40,318 bases of DNA from Lachnospiraceae bacterium (GTDB taxonomy: Bacteria > Bacillota > Clostridia > Lachnospirales > Lachnospiraceae). The notes under the pieces were generated by a model, which was not told where the DNA came from, searched no databases, and saw only the letters and a program-made list of their open reading frames with translations. The stretch is taken from positions 1-40,318 of the forward strand of contig JAFTFP010000096.1 in assembly GCA_017449485.1 (NCBI GenBank), in the 5' to 3' direction. Position 1 is the stretch's first letter; each line of letters begins with the position of its first letter. Made by a program: the position numbers and the translations under genes. Below, in pieces: positions 7,140-16,561 of this stretch.

Positions 7140-8132
7140 TCATACGCCTGCGGCATAGGGGAACTCCTCGGACAGCAGCGCCTCGAGCTCCTCAAAGCTG
7201 TTTAGCTGATTGACCTTCCGGCGCAGCTTCGCCGCCCCCGGAAAGCCGGACAGATACCAGGAAATATGCCCGCGCATCTCCCGGATTCCGCGGTTTTCGC
7301 CCTTGTACTGCTGCTGCAGCTGTGCGTGCCGGCGGATCATCCGGATGATTTCAGCGCGTCTTGGCCGCTCGATTTCCTGACCGGTCTTAAGATACGCGTT
7401 GATTTCACGGAAGATCCAGGGATTCCCCTGGGCGCCGCGGGCGACCATCACCGCAGCACACCCGGTCTCGTCCAGCATCCGCCTGGCAGAAGGCCCGTCC
7501 GTCACATCTCCGTTTCCGATCACCGGAATCCGCAGCGCATCGACGACCTGCGCAATGATGTCCCAGTCCGCCTGCCCGCTGTACATCTGCGGTCTCGTGC
7601 GGCCATGCACCGCCACCGCGGACGCGCCGCCCTCCTGAGCAGCCAGTGCACACTCCACCGCATTGATGTGCTCATCATCGAAGCCCTTCCGGATTTTGAC
7701 CGTCACCGGACGGCTGCAGTGGGACGCGGCAGCCCGGACCAGTTCCTCTATCAGCTTCGGATTCTTCATCAGCGCGGAGCCCTCGCCGTTACCTACGATC
7801 TTCGGCACGGGACAGCCCATGTTGATATCCAGCAGGTCAAAAGGCCTGTCCGCGATCATATCGAGGGCCTGTGCCAGAAATTCGGGCTCGTGGGAAAACA
7901 GCTGCAGACTGACCTTTCCCTCTTCGGGAATGGTCTGCATCAGCTCATTGGTGCCGCGGTTGTGATAGCAGATGGCCTTGGCGCTGACCATCTCCATGCA
8001 GACCAGACCTGCGCCCTGTTCATGGCACAGCAGCCTGAACGGCAGATCCGATACGCCCGCCATCGGCCCCAGAATCACACGGTTCGGAAGCTTAGCCGAA
8101 CCGATGGAAAAGCCGCCCGCGTAGTCCGTCAT
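7140..8132 (-). CDS. dusB: tRNA-dihydrouridine synthase
   Basis: FMN- and NADPH-dependent enzyme that reduces uridines in the tRNA D-loop. 330 residues, typical for bacterial DusB. Seen: VILGPMAGVSDLPFRLLC (19-36), the family's substrate-side start of the TIM barrel; LLDINMGCPVPKIVGNGEGSALM (100-122) with the catalytic Cys; VTVKIRKGFDD; AVHGRTRPQMYSGQADW; VIGNGDV; and ARGAQGNPWIF phosphate-binding motif. The C-terminal helical domain includes HISWYLSGFPGAAKLRRKVN. Start ATG 8132 overlaps the stop of the upstream DUF6145-like gene by 4 bp. Confidence 0.95.
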   Translation of the reverse strand: MTDYAGGFSIGSAKLPNRVILGPMAGVSDLPFRLLCHEQGAGLVCMEMVSAKAICYHNRGTNELMQTIPEEGKVSLQLFSHEPEFLAQALDMIADRPFDLLDINMGCPVPKIVGNGEGSALMKNPKLIEELVRAAASHCSRPVTVKIRKGFDDEHINAVECALAAQEGGASAVAVHGRTRPQMYSGQADWDIIAQVVDALRIPVIGNGDVTDGPSARRMLDETGCAAVMVARGAQGNPWIFREINAYLKTGQEIERPRRAEIIRMIRRHAQLQQQYKGENRGIREMRGHISWYLSGFPGAAKLRRKVNQLNSFEELEALLSEEFPYAAGV

Positions 8133-8494
8133 TCCTCTTCCTCCTGCAGCAGCGCGGAGGCATCCTCGTGCAGGAAGGTCACGCGGAAATAGATTTCAAG
8201 TGCCTTGAAAAGCTCCTGCTTGTCCGTGCGGATCTTCTTGAGCATCAGTCCCGAGCCGATCTCATCATAGAGCAGATCGCCCTCTTCCGCCGTGGTGTCC
8301 AGCAGCAGCTCGCCCGTCGGGGTGAAGCCGACCGTGAAAATGCCGCCCACCTCTTCCGTAAACAGCACGCAGAGAATCTGAAGCTCCTCCTTCACATTCT
8401 CCGGCAGCCGGTCGAATTTGTTGTTGAAATAATACTTCTTGTCATACGCGCTGGCGCCGCACAGCACGATTCTGTAATCCTTTTCTGTTGTCAT
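8129..8494 (-). CDS. DUF6145-like small protein
   Basis: A 121-residue acidic, soluble protein of unknown function. I recognise it by position and pattern as the DUF6145-type protein often found between biotin ligase and dusB in Lachnospiraceae; the name is from memory. Seen: RIVLCGASAYDKKYYFNNKFDRLPE near the N-terminus, ELQILCVLFTEEVGGIFTVGF in the middle, and a C-terminal EEEE tail. There is no signal peptide and no catalytic motif I can name. I chose ATG 8494, which overlaps the birA stop as TGATG; a TTG one codon upstream is possible. Overlaps at both ends imply coupled translation with birA and dusB. Confidence 0.75.
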   Translation of the reverse strand: MTTEKDYRIVLCGASAYDKKYYFNNKFDRLPENVKEELQILCVLFTEEVGGIFTVGFTPTGELLLDTTAEEGDLLYDEIGSGLMLKKIRTDKQELFKALEIYFRVTFLHEDASALLQEEEE

Positions 8495-9534
8495 CAAACA
8501 TACCCGTTTACGCCGCGCACGGAGACCTCTCCGGCGCCGACCGTCCGTATTTCTCCCTCGTCTGTCCGCACCCTCAGCTCACCGGTTTCGGTAATACCCT
8601 CTGCCAGTCCGTCAAAAGGTGACTGCGGGTCCAGTACCCGCACGCGCCGACCGGTGTTGACCAGCAGTGCTTCATAGGCATCCTGCAGCGGGGAAAGACT
8701 CCCGGCCGCCTCAAACGCCTCATAGTTTTCCTCAAAGCGCTCCCAGATCCGCGCCGTGAGCTGCGCGCGGCTGACGGTTCTGCCCAGCGCCAGTTTCAGT
8801 GAGATCGCACTCTGCCGGATTTCCTCGGAGAAGTCCATCTCATTGACGTTGATGCCGATTCCGACCACCACGTCCCGGATCTGCGTCTCTTCCAGGCGCA
8901 TCTCCGTCAGAATGCCTGTGAATTTACGATATTCGTCTTCCCGGCCGATCACCAGATCATTGGGCCACTTGATGCCGGCCCGCAGCGTCCCCGCCGGGTC
9001 CCCCGGCCGTGCAATTTCCGGGTACAGATCCAGCACAGCCTGGCAGGCGGAAAGCGCCATGACCAGCGTGCTCATCGGGGCCTTGTCAGCCCGCAGAGAA
9101 GGTCTGAGCAGAATGCTCATGTATATGTTGCAGTCTGCCACGGAAATCCAGGTGCGTCCCCGCCGGCCCTTTCCGGCCGTCTGTGCCGCTGCGACCGCGA
9201 GCGTTCCCTGGGCTGCGCCTTCGTCCGACAGGCGCAGGATATCGTCGTTGGTGGATCCGGTCTGTTTCTGAAAGATCAGCGGATGCCCCGCCCAGCGGGT
9301 GTGCAGGAACCGCTCAATCTCCTGTCCGTTGAACAGATCTGCCGTCTCAGCCTGCGGGCTCAGCCGGTAGCCGCGGTTGGTCACAGCCTCGATGGCATAG
9401 CCTTCTTTCTTCAGCTTTCCGATAGCCTTCCAGACTGCCGTGCGGGATACCTCAAAGCGGCCGCACAGCTGCTGCCCGGAGACATATTCGCCGTCCGCTT
9501 CCCGCAGCGCGTCTAAAATCTGTTCTTTCAGCAT
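8494..9534 (-). CDS. birA: Bifunctional biotin-[acetyl-CoA-carboxylase] ligase / biotin repressor
   Basis: Attaches biotin to the carboxylase carrier protein via biotinyl-AMP and represses biotin genes as a DNA-binding dimer. 346 residues. An N-terminal winged helix (about 1-58, with [32 protein letters not shown]) precedes the ligase domain. Ligase motifs: [11 protein letters not shown] (92-102), the biotin-binding [11 protein letters not shown] (121-131), and KWPNDLVIG (189-197) for ATP/biotin, then [10 protein letters not shown] (222-231). The C-terminal SH3-like domain ends in [23 protein letters not shown]. Its start overlaps the ornithine carbamoyltransferase stop by 7 bp. The HTH identifies it as the regulatory (class II) form. 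Confidence 0.95.
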   Translation of the reverse strand: MLKEQILDALREADGEYVSGQQLCGRFEVSRTAVWKAIGKLKKEGYAIEAVTNRGYRLSPQAETADLFNGQEIERFLHTRWAGHPLIFQKQTGSTNDDILRLSDEGAAQGTLAVAAAQTAGKGRRGRTWISVADCNIYMSILLRPSLRADKAPMSTLVMALSACQAVLDLYPEIARPGDPAGTLRAGIKWPNDLVIGREDEYRKFTGILTEMRLEETQIRDVVVGIGINVNEMDFSEEIRQSAISLKLALGRTVSRAQLTARIWERFEENYEAFEAAGSLSPLQDAYEALLVNTGRRVRVLDPQSPFDGLAEGITETGELRVRTDEGEIRTVGAGEVSVRGVNGYV

Positions 9535-10532
9535 GCTTCGTATCCCAGTGTGGCGGCCATGACCGCCTTGATCGTGTGCATCCGGTTCTCTGCCTCCTGG
9601 AAGACCACAGACTGCGGCGATTCGAAGACTTCATCCGTCACTTCCAGCTCCTTCAGGCCGAACTTCTCATAGACCTCCCGGCCCACGCTGGTGCCCAGAT
9701 CATGGAAGGCCGGCAGGCAGTGCATGAAGACAGCCTTCTCTCCGGCCAGCTCCAGCAGCTCCTTTGTGACCGCGTAGCGGGACAGATCCCGGATCCGCTC
9801 CTCCCAGATTTCGGCGGGCTCACCCATGGAAACCCACACATCAGTATACAGAACGTCCGCGCCCCTGGCCGCCTCCCGAGCGTCCTCGGTCAGCGTGATG
9901 CTGCCGCCGCTCTCGGCGGCAAGCCTGCGGCATTCCTCCACCAGCGCAGACTCCGGAAAATACTTCGCATCGGAGGCCAGCACGATGTGCATGCCGGTCT
10001 TGGCCCCGACGACCATCAGCGAATCCGCCGTGTTATAGCGGGCGTCGCCGAAATACGCCAGCCGGATGCCGCGGATCTTTCCGAAGCACTCCCGGATGGT
10101 CAGCAGATCTGCCAGCATCTGAGTGGGATGGAACTCGTTGGTCAGACCGTTCCAGACTGGAACGGAGGCATATTTTGCCAGTTCTTCTACGATTTCCTGC
10201 CCGTAGCCGCGATATTCAATACCGTCGAACATCCCCGAGAGAACCCGCGCCGTGTCCGCGATGCTCTCCTTCTTGCCGATCTGAGAACCGGAAGGATCCA
10301 GATAGGTCGAGCCCATGCCCAGGTCGTGCGCCGCCACCTCGAAGGAGCAGCGTGTCCGCGTGCTCGTCTTTTCAAAGATCAGTGCGACATTCTTTCCGCG
10401 CAGCTGATCCGTCAGAATCCCTGCTTTTTTCTTCGCCTTCAGATCTGCCGCCAGATCAATCAGATACAGAATTTCCTCCTCTGAATAGTCCAGCAGCTTT
10501 AAAAAGTCTCTTCCTTTCAGATTCACAGCCAT
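9528..10532 (-). CDS. argF: Ornithine carbamoyltransferase
   Basis: Transfers carbamoyl from carbamoyl phosphate to ornithine, giving citrulline; the reaction can also serve the arginine deiminase pathway (then ArcB). 334 residues. Seen: carbamoyl-phosphate site STRTR (57-61), HPTQML (135-140), ornithine loop DVWVSMGE (231-238) and HCLPAFHD (271-278) with the catalytic Cys. The C-terminal [17 protein letters not shown] is typical. No other arginine genes are in the window, so anabolic and catabolic roles cannot be told apart; the length fits the ArcB/E. coli ArgF group. Start ATG 10532; copy 2 of the two-hairpin repeat lies in its 5' leader. It overlaps birA by 7 bp. Confidence 0.93.
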   Translation of the reverse strand: MAVNLKGRDFLKLLDYSEEEILYLIDLAADLKAKKKAGILTDQLRGKNVALIFEKTSTRTRCSFEVAAHDLGMGSTYLDPSGSQIGKKESIADTARVLSGMFDGIEYRGYGQEIVEELAKYASVPVWNGLTNEFHPTQMLADLLTIRECFGKIRGIRLAYFGDARYNTADSLMVVGAKTGMHIVLASDAKYFPESALVEECRRLAAESGGSITLTEDAREAARGADVLYTDVWVSMGEPAEIWEERIRDLSRYAVTKELLELAGEKAVFMHCLPAFHDLGTSVGREVYEKFGLKELEVTDEVFESPQSVVFQEAENRMHTIKAVMAATLGYEAC

Positions 10533-10548
10533 ATCCGGCCTCCTTCCG

Positions 10549-10629
10549 ATTGAACATCGGCCGATTCAATACGCCCTTCAGGCGTACGGCCGACGCTACA
10601 TGTCAAGTCCTTTCATAACGGACTTGACA
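10549..10629 (-). repeat. Two-hairpin intergenic repeat, copy 2
   Basis: Plus-strand order: ATTGAA (10549-10554); hairpin A outer arms CGGCCG/CGGCCG (10558-10563, 10587-10592), inner arms TACGCC/GGCGTA (10570-10575, 10581-10586); TTCAAT (10565-10570); hairpin B TGTCAAGTC/GACTTGACA (10601-10609, 10621-10629). It lies between the GH2 stop (10659) and the argF start (10532). Compared with copy 1 the outer stem of A changes sequence on both sides and keeps pairing. Confidence 0.8.
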
Positions 10630-10658
10630 CAACCCTCAGAAACATATTCCTAACTTTA

Positions 10659-13079
10659 TCACAGTGTGATCGCTGCCGACAATCCTGCTTCGGCACAGCT
10701 GATGCGCACACAGATCTCCTTTTCCGGGTCTTTCTTCTTCAGAATGGCCAGGGCGGACGGGCCGGCGAAGGTGATCTCCGGCTCTGTAAAGCCTGCTCGG
10801 TGGTCCTGACCGAGGCTTCCGAAGGCCAGCAGCTGCGCGCCTTCGCATTCGATGGTCAGCTTCTGTCCGCTGCCGCGTACGATACGCTCCTGTGCATCCC
10901 GCAGGACGGCATCCACAAAAATCAGCCCTTCTGTGCCGGCTGCCGCGGGCTCCTTCTCCGCGGACAGGCACAGTGCGGCAGGCTCTCCTGCGGTCTCAAG
11001 AATCATTTCCTTCCCGCTCTCGCAGTCCACAGCCCGCAAGGTCCCCGGCTTATAGGGAACCTCGAAGATGGCATAGTAATCTGCGCCATCTCCGCAGGGC
11101 TTTACGCCCAGAGACTTTCCGTTCAGGAACAGCTCCACCTCTCGGCCCGGTGCATAGACCTCCACTTCCACCAGGTGCTGCGGATTCTTCTCTCCGAATG
11201 CATCTGCGTCATAGTTCCAGCTCTCCTGTGCATCCGTAAACATCCACGGACCGAAGAACCGGGGCGTGCCATAGGCGGCAGCCGGCCGCGCGCACACATA
11301 AGGCGTTGTCCGCAGGCCGTAGACAATCTCGCGGTAATAGGAGACAGGCCGGCGGTTTCCTAAGGTGTCCAGATCGCCGCTGGTGTTGTTCCACTGCGGG
11401 AAATTGTCCGGCGTCTCGCCGAGCTCGCCCAGATAATCCCAGCCGGTCCAGGTGAAGTCGCCGACGCACTGCGGAATCGCCTTGATCAAGCGCCAGTTCT
11501 CCGCGATCTGCCGCGGGTAGGTCTCCGTTCCCAGCATCAGGCGGTCCGGATCTGTCTGCGCATCCTTTTCATAGCGGGCTGTCATATAGTTGTAGCCCAT
11601 TATATCCATGGAGGAATCCAGCTTCTCCAGAATCCCCGTGATGACCGGATGCCGCGTGATCTCAGCCATCTTGGTCGCCATCAGCATCATGAACTTGTTG
11701 ACGTCTCCGTCCATGAACTCAGAAGCGTCCCGCCCGGTCAGATCAACCGCGATCTCCAGCAGGCCGTCTCCGGCCGCGAACGCGCCGTTGATGCCGTTGG
11801 TGACGAAGCGGGTTCGATCCATCTCCTTGAACCTGTGATAGAGGGCGTGACTCATCTCAATGCCCTTGTCCGTGCAGATATCCGAGATCTCATTGCCGGT
11901 GGAATAGCCGACCACGCAGGGGTGGCGCCGGTCATCCTGAACCATCGTATCCACCGTGCTGCGCCAGCTTTTGTCAAAATACTGCGTATAGTCCTCGTAT
12001 CCCTTCATCTTGGTCCACATATCGCAGACCTCGTCCAGAACATAGACGCCCAGCCTGTCGCACGCGGACAGCAGAGCCGGCGAGGCGTGATTGTGGGCGG
12101 AGCGGATCGCGTTGAAGCCCGCCTCCTTCATTTTCTTTACCCGGCGGTACTCATAGTCATAATAGCCCGTGCCGCCCAGCATGCCCTGGTCGTGGTGGAC
12201 ACAGCCGCCGCGCAGCTTGACAGTCTGACCATTCACGCACAGACCGGCCTGCGCATTCCAGGAGAGTGTGCAGAAGCCTGTCTCATACGAATCCTCGTCC
12301 ACGAGCTGCTCACCGCCTGCGGTCTCCCTCGTCAGCAGCAGCCTGCACTGATACAGATTCGGTTCCTCTGCGCTCCATCTCTTCAGGCCTGGAACATAGA
12401 CACGGTGCGTAAGCACCTGCTCCTTCTGAGCGCCAAGACGCACGCGGAAGGAACGCGTAAAGATCTCTCCGGTCTCATCCGAAAGCTTCAGCACAGCCTT
12501 CATGTCCTGCGCAGCCGGGCACAGACTCCTGATCCTGGCATTCAGCTCAAGCGATGCACCTTCGTCCATGCTGTCCAGCATCTGCAGATAGAAGCTGTCC
12601 GGCTCCACGCAGGCATCCCGCGCTTCCATCAGCAGGACATCCCGGACAATACCGCCGCCGCTGTACCATCTGCTGGAGAGTGCGGCGGTCTTCGCCACCA
12701 CCAGCAGCACATTCTTTTCGCCGAACCGGATGTAATCCGTCAGATCACAGTCATAGCGGACATAGCCAAAATCTCCCTGCCCGGCCAGTGATCCGTTGAG
12801 ATAGACATAGGACTTGGAGAAGACGCCTTCCATCCGGAGAATGATTCTTTCTCCGCGCAGCTCCTCCGGGAAGTCCAGTTCTTTGTAATAGTGATAGACG
12901 CCGCCGTCCAGATAACTGGTTCTTCCGGCGCTGACTGCATTTTTCTGCTGCGGCTCATGCCACATGGCGTCATAAGGAATTTCAGTTTCCTTCGCATCCT
13001 CCGGCAAGGTGTAGACCAGCGAAAACGCATCCTTGTCCCGGTAAACCTTCCATCCCTGTGTCAACCTTGTTTTCTTCAT
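10659..13079 (-). CDS. GH2 beta-galactosidase-type glycosidase with C-terminal Ig-like domains
   Basis: Predicted retaining beta-glycosidase, probably a beta-galactosidase; sugar preference is inferred. 806 residues, no signal peptide. Domains in order: N-terminal sugar-binding jelly roll (about 1-155, with RMEGVFSKSYVYLNGSLAG), Ig-like domain (about 165-270), TIM barrel (about 275-590) and C-terminal DUF4982/Ig-like domains. The acid/base is Glu397 in GYSTGNEISD and the nucleophile is probably Glu519 in MLGTETYPR. FNAIRSAHNHASPALLSACDRLGVYVLDE is characteristic. Start ATG 13079 follows an AGGGGG site. A different layout and divergent sequence separate it from the shorter GH2 at 14319-16541, so the two are not recent duplicates. 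Confidence 0.92.
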   Translation of the reverse strand: MKKTRLTQGWKVYRDKDAFSLVYTLPEDAKETEIPYDAMWHEPQQKNAVSAGRTSYLDGGVYHYYKELDFPEELRGERIILRMEGVFSKSYVYLNGSLAGQGDFGYVRYDCDLTDYIRFGEKNVLLVVAKTAALSSRWYSGGGIVRDVLLMEARDACVEPDSFYLQMLDSMDEGASLELNARIRSLCPAAQDMKAVLKLSDETGEIFTRSFRVRLGAQKEQVLTHRVYVPGLKRWSAEEPNLYQCRLLLTRETAGGEQLVDEDSYETGFCTLSWNAQAGLCVNGQTVKLRGGCVHHDQGMLGGTGYYDYEYRRVKKMKEAGFNAIRSAHNHASPALLSACDRLGVYVLDEVCDMWTKMKGYEDYTQYFDKSWRSTVDTMVQDDRRHPCVVGYSTGNEISDICTDKGIEMSHALYHRFKEMDRTRFVTNGINGAFAAGDGLLEIAVDLTGRDASEFMDGDVNKFMMLMATKMAEITRHPVITGILEKLDSSMDIMGYNYMTARYEKDAQTDPDRLMLGTETYPRQIAENWRLIKAIPQCVGDFTWTGWDYLGELGETPDNFPQWNNTSGDLDTLGNRRPVSYYREIVYGLRTTPYVCARPAAAYGTPRFFGPWMFTDAQESWNYDADAFGEKNPQHLVEVEVYAPGREVELFLNGKSLGVKPCGDGADYYAIFEVPYKPGTLRAVDCESGKEMILETAGEPAALCLSAEKEPAAAGTEGLIFVDAVLRDAQERIVRGSGQKLTIECEGAQLLAFGSLGQDHRAGFTEPEITFAGPSALAILKKKDPEKEICVRISCAEAGLSAAITL

Positions 13080-13119
13080 AATACCCCCTGCTTCTGTAAT
13101 CCCCTGCTGTCCATGATCC

Positions 13120-13180
13120 GCCGGGCCATGCGCCGCGGCACTTACCCACCCATTTTACCAGACTGCCGGACACAACAAAA
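13120..13180 (-). promoter_or_regulatory. Possible extended -10 promoter for the GH2 gene
   Basis: Minus strand TGGTAAAAT (near 13162-13154) resembles an extended -10 box; a poor -35 (TTGTTG, 15 bases away) lies over the tail of the upstream terminator. Weak evidence; placed because this 192-bp gap holds the only plausible start signal for the gene. Confidence 0.35.
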
Positions 13181-13198
13181 GGCCGCCTTCCGGCAGCC
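13174..13198 (-). terminator. Rho-independent terminator downstream of the SleB-like gene
   Basis: Minus-strand GGCTGCC (13198-13192), loop GGAA, GGCGGCC (13187-13181), then TTTTGTT. A 7-bp stem with one G-U pair, 74 bases after the SleB-like stop. Confidence 0.8.
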
Positions 13199-13271
13199 TC
13201 TGTGATTTTCTGTTTGTTACAGCGTTATGAATTGTTTGAAGATTCAGCAGATATTTAAAAGTTCAAGTGCC

Positions 13272-14171
13272 TCAGATACTTCCCCAGAAGCAGTGATCCG
13301 CAATGCGGATGCCTCCGTGGAGCTCTTTTCTCATGAAGTGCACAGCGTCGCCTACCGGCTGTACGCCTGCCAGCGCATCCTGCGCCGCGCGGTAGCACTC
13401 TTCACTCGCTTTTCCACTCGCGATGACACTGTCCAGCCAACCGGTGGTTGCCGGTGTGAACTGCCATCTCTGATATATGACCGAGCGCATATCATTGGCA
13501 TATTTGCCGCTGCGCATCCGGTTCAGCACCACGCTGGCCACGGCGACCTTGCCCTCATAGGGCTGGTTACCTGCTTCGCAGTAGATCAGCGAAGCCAGCA
13601 TGCGGATTTCTTCAGGTGTAGCTACATAAGGGAAGAAAGAAGCCTGGGTCGGAAGCACTTCCGGCTGCACAGGCTGTGCGAGCATGGTCGGAAGCTCGGG
13701 CAGTGCCATGACTGCCACACTGGGATCAACACTGGGATCCGGGCTGACCGGAACCGCCTTCGCCGCATCCTCTGCGTGGATCTGTGCCACATTCTTGGCG
13801 TGCTCTGCGTTGTCTGCCGCCTGCTCTGCCTTTTCGGTCAGCTCCTCGGCAGCGGCCTTCGCCTCCAGATAACGCACAGCGGATGCCGCTGCCGCTTCAA
13901 TTTCTTCCTGCGTGGCTGCAGCATTGGTCAGCTGCTGTGCCTCGTTCATGGCAGCCGCCAGCTCCTGCTGTGCTGCCTGCGCCTGTACAGCAAACTCATC
14001 GGCTGCTGCCTGCGCGTCCTGCGCGAGCTGTGCGGAATTCGCTGCGAGCTCCTGCGCACTCTTGTTTTCTGCTGTTTCTTCGGCAAATACATTGACGCCG
14101 CATTCAGGAATGAAAACCACTGCCAGCACCATAAGGGCTGCGGCAGCCATTCCCTGAATTCTTCGTTTCAT
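13272..14171 (-). CDS. Secreted cell wall hydrolase, SleB/CwlJ-type
   Basis: Predicted peptidoglycan hydrolase of the SleB/CwlJ (Hydrolase_2) family, exported across the membrane. 299 residues. A signal peptide is visible: basic MKRR, hydrophobic core to about 22, cleavage after VFA near residue 30. Residues 35-140 are a very Ala-, Gln- and Glu-rich helical or coiled-coil stretch with few aromatic residues. A short Pro-rich linker (about 141-180) leads to the catalytic domain (about 185-299) with LIYCEAGNQPYEGKVAVASVVLNRM, where Glu199 is the likely catalytic acid, then QFTPATTGW and a terminal FMRKELHGGIRIADHCFW. It has its own promoter and terminator, so it is a single-gene unit. It could act in spores or in vegetative wall turnover; no other spore gene is nearby. 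Confidence 0.9.
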   Translation of the reverse strand: MKRRIQGMAAAALMVLAVVFIPECGVNVFAEETAENKSAQELAANSAQLAQDAQAAADEFAVQAQAAQQELAAAMNEAQQLTNAAATQEEIEAAAASAVRYLEAKAAAEELTEKAEQAADNAEHAKNVAQIHAEDAAKAVPVSPDPSVDPSVAVMALPELPTMLAQPVQPEVLPTQASFFPYVATPEEIRMLASLIYCEAGNQPYEGKVAVASVVLNRMRSGKYANDMRSVIYQRWQFTPATTGWLDSVIASGKASEECYRAAQDALAGVQPVGDAVHFMRKELHGGIRIADHCFWGSI

Positions 14172-14242
14172 GTACTCCTACCTCCGTTTTTAACAAATCT
14201 TTTTCCGAAATGTTTCGAAATTATTACTTTCGAACGGAGGCT

Positions 14243-14271
14243 ATCTTATCACTATGTAATATTTTTGTCAA
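14243..14271 (-). promoter_or_regulatory. Sigma-A promoter of the SleB-like gene
   Basis: Minus strand TTGACA (14271-14266), exactly 17 bases, TAAGAT (14248-14243). The 70-base leader that follows contains repeated TTTCGAA/TTCGAA motifs (about 14210-14235), possibly a regulator site. The ribosome binding site is GGAGGTAGGAG. Confidence 0.7.
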
Positions 14272-14318
14272 ATTTTGCAAAGATCATCGGATAAAAGGTT
14301 GTTCCGGTCATCTATGCC

Positions 14319-16541
14319 TTATGCCTTTTTGATTCCGTTCAACTTCTCGTTCAAGGTAAGCAGCTGTTCCTTGGTCAGGACCATCTTCTTGCCGAATCTG
14401 CCGGAAGCCTGCGCGTTGGCCAGCCGCAGCACCGTCAGGGTCTTCAGCAGGTTGAACATGCCGCCCGGATTCGGATCGGACTTGTCCGGCAATGCACTGC
14501 CAAGCAGCTCATAGACGGCGTCCTTCGCCTCCGGAGAGGTGAAAATATCCTTAATGGTATCGTTCAGGCTGAAGTGCTCATCATCTGCCGTGATGTCAAA
14601 CCAGTTCAGAATGATGCCGGGATCCTTCATGACATAGGCCGGATTTTCCTCCTGCACCCGCCGGATGCAGGCAGTGTCCTCGCAGTCTCCTGCCACAGCC
14701 TTTAAGTGACTGACGCCTTCATTCGGAATCACAAAGCTGAAGAACAGGCTGTCGTGATCGTTGACGCCCACGCTCTTTCCGTTGACAAACAGTTCCACAG
14801 CAGGCTGGTTGGAATAGACCTTTACGAGGGTTTCCTCCTCGTGCCGGTCCACGTAGCGCTTTCCGCCGATGTGGACGAAGGGCTCCTTCGAGAGCCAGGC
14901 CTTGTAAGCATAGAATGCGTCCTTCTTATACTTGCGGTCGATGGTGACAAGGCCCTTGCAGTTCTGGCCCTTGCCGCCGCCCTCTCCGCGCTGGTCTGCG
15001 CCGAAGTCGAACATGTTCCAGACATGGGTCGCCCACAAATACGGGCGCTCCTGAATCTGACGGATCATCGTCTCGTGGTACAGCGCCTGATATTCCTCGG
15101 TGTAGTCGCCCTTTCTCGGATTGCAGGTGTGCCAGTTCAGCGAGTCCGCACCGTATTCGGACAGGCCCAGCGGCTGGTCCGGATGATCCGCGTGAATCTG
15201 ATCCAGAATCGGGCCGGTTTCCTCCGTGACGCCCTCGTACCAGCCCAGGTACAGATTATAGGAAATCACATCCGGCAGATAGACGATCTCTTCCTTGGAA
15301 TCGCAGCTGCCGATATAGGCCATGACCGTCGGTCTTGTGGGATCCATCTCATGGGCCAGATCATTCAGAATCCGGTGATTCTCCATCAGATCCTCCGAGA
15401 AGCCGCCCATGGTGATTTCATTGGAGAGGCCCCAGACCACAATGGAAGGATGATTATAGTTCTGTGTGATCAGCTCCTTCAGCTGGCTGATGGTGTTCTC
15501 CCGTCCCTCCGGCATGTGGCTCGAAATATACGGGATCTCCGCCCAGACAATGATGCCCCGCTCATCGCACAGATCATAGAAGAACTGATTGTGCTGATAG
15601 TGCGCAAGACGGACCGTGTTGGCGCCCATCTCGCAGATCAGATCCATATCCTCCCGCTGATCCGCCTCGCTGATGGCGTTGCCCTTCTCCCACCGGTCCT
15701 GGTGTCTTGCTACGCCGTGCAGCGGATAGGAAACACCGTTCAGGAAGAAACCTTTCTCCGAATCAATCCGGTAAGAGCGCACGCCGAACCGGACACAGAT
15801 CTCATCGGTGTCGGGGAGCAGCCGCAGTTTTGCCGTGTACAGATACGGATCCTTCACGCCTTTCCACAGATGCGCGTTCTCGATGACCAGTTCCTCACAG
15901 ACCTCGCCGGCCGCCGGGACCTCCCGGCAGACTGCCGGCTTTCCTTCCGCATCCTCGATGCAGATCTGCAGCATGCCTGCAGGATTGCTGATCCAGGCCT
16001 GCACCTTGACCTTCGCACTGCCGTCCTCACTTACCTTTGGCGTGACAGCTGCGCCGCATCCGCCCCGGTTATCCAGGTCAAAATGTGACTCACCGACGGC
16101 CAGAATCGAAACGTTCCGGTAAATGCCGCCATAGAAAGTGAAGTCTGCCTGCTGCGGATAAACGGTCCGGCACTCGGAATTGTCGACGCTGACAGCAATG
16201 ACATTTTCCTCTTCCAGTGCCTGTGTGATATCCGCCCGCCAGGTCGAATAGCCGCCGTCGTGGACTGCAATCTTCTTCCCGTTGACATAAAGAACTGCGG
16301 AGGCCGCCGTCCCCTCAAATTCAAGATAATAGCGGTCCGCCTCCGGCAGCTCCCGCTTAGAGAGCCCCTTGGCATACCAGCAAGTGCCGCGGTAATAATC
16401 TCCGCCGCCGTCCTGTCCGTCAATGCCGTTCCAGGTGTGCGGCAGATTCACATAATCCCACTTCTGTGGCAGCGTGACCGGTGCAGTCTCCGCCATCTTG
16501 GTAAATGCCCACTTGTGATTCCATAAAACACGCTGTCTCAT
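14319..16541 (-). CDS. GH2 beta-galactosidase/beta-glucuronidase-type glycosidase
   Basis: Predicted retaining beta-glycosidase, cytoplasmic (no signal peptide). 740 residues. N-terminal sugar-binding domain (VNLPHTWNGIDGQDGGGDYYRGTCWY, 31-56; YYLEFEGTAASAVLYVNGK), Ig-like domain (about 165-265), then TIM barrel. Acid/base Glu375 in WGLSNEITMGG and nucleophile Glu462 in LGLSEYGADSLNWH. ARHQDRWEKGNAISEADQREDM and ANTVRLAHYQHNQFFYDLCDERGI are typical of GH2. After an Ig-like domain the last ~90 residues (from about LNWFDITADDEH) are a helical tail ending LNEKLNGIKKA, which I do not recognise. It starts 20 bp after the proC stop, behind AAGGGGGC, so it may be co-transcribed with proC. Confidence 0.92.
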   Translation of the reverse strand: MRQRVLWNHKWAFTKMAETAPVTLPQKWDYVNLPHTWNGIDGQDGGGDYYRGTCWYAKGLSKRELPEADRYYLEFEGTAASAVLYVNGKKIAVHDGGYSTWRADITQALEEENVIAVSVDNSECRTVYPQQADFTFYGGIYRNVSILAVGESHFDLDNRGGCGAAVTPKVSEDGSAKVKVQAWISNPAGMLQICIEDAEGKPAVCREVPAAGEVCEELVIENAHLWKGVKDPYLYTAKLRLLPDTDEICVRFGVRSYRIDSEKGFFLNGVSYPLHGVARHQDRWEKGNAISEADQREDMDLICEMGANTVRLAHYQHNQFFYDLCDERGIIVWAEIPYISSHMPEGRENTISQLKELITQNYNHPSIVVWGLSNEITMGGFSEDLMENHRILNDLAHEMDPTRPTVMAYIGSCDSKEEIVYLPDVISYNLYLGWYEGVTEETGPILDQIHADHPDQPLGLSEYGADSLNWHTCNPRKGDYTEEYQALYHETMIRQIQERPYLWATHVWNMFDFGADQRGEGGGKGQNCKGLVTIDRKYKKDAFYAYKAWLSKEPFVHIGGKRYVDRHEEETLVKVYSNQPAVELFVNGKSVGVNDHDSLFFSFVIPNEGVSHLKAVAGDCEDTACIRRVQEENPAYVMKDPGIILNWFDITADDEHFSLNDTIKDIFTSPEAKDAVYELLGSALPDKSDPNPGGMFNLLKTLTVLRLANAQASGRFGKKMVLTKEQLLTLNEKLNGIKKA

Positions 16542-16561
16542 TTTGCCCCCTTTTTGTAATT

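Noticed and set aside
14706..16088. 460-codon plus-strand open frame opposite the GH2 gene
   Set aside because: Shadow of the GH2 gene; no ribosome binding site or domain.
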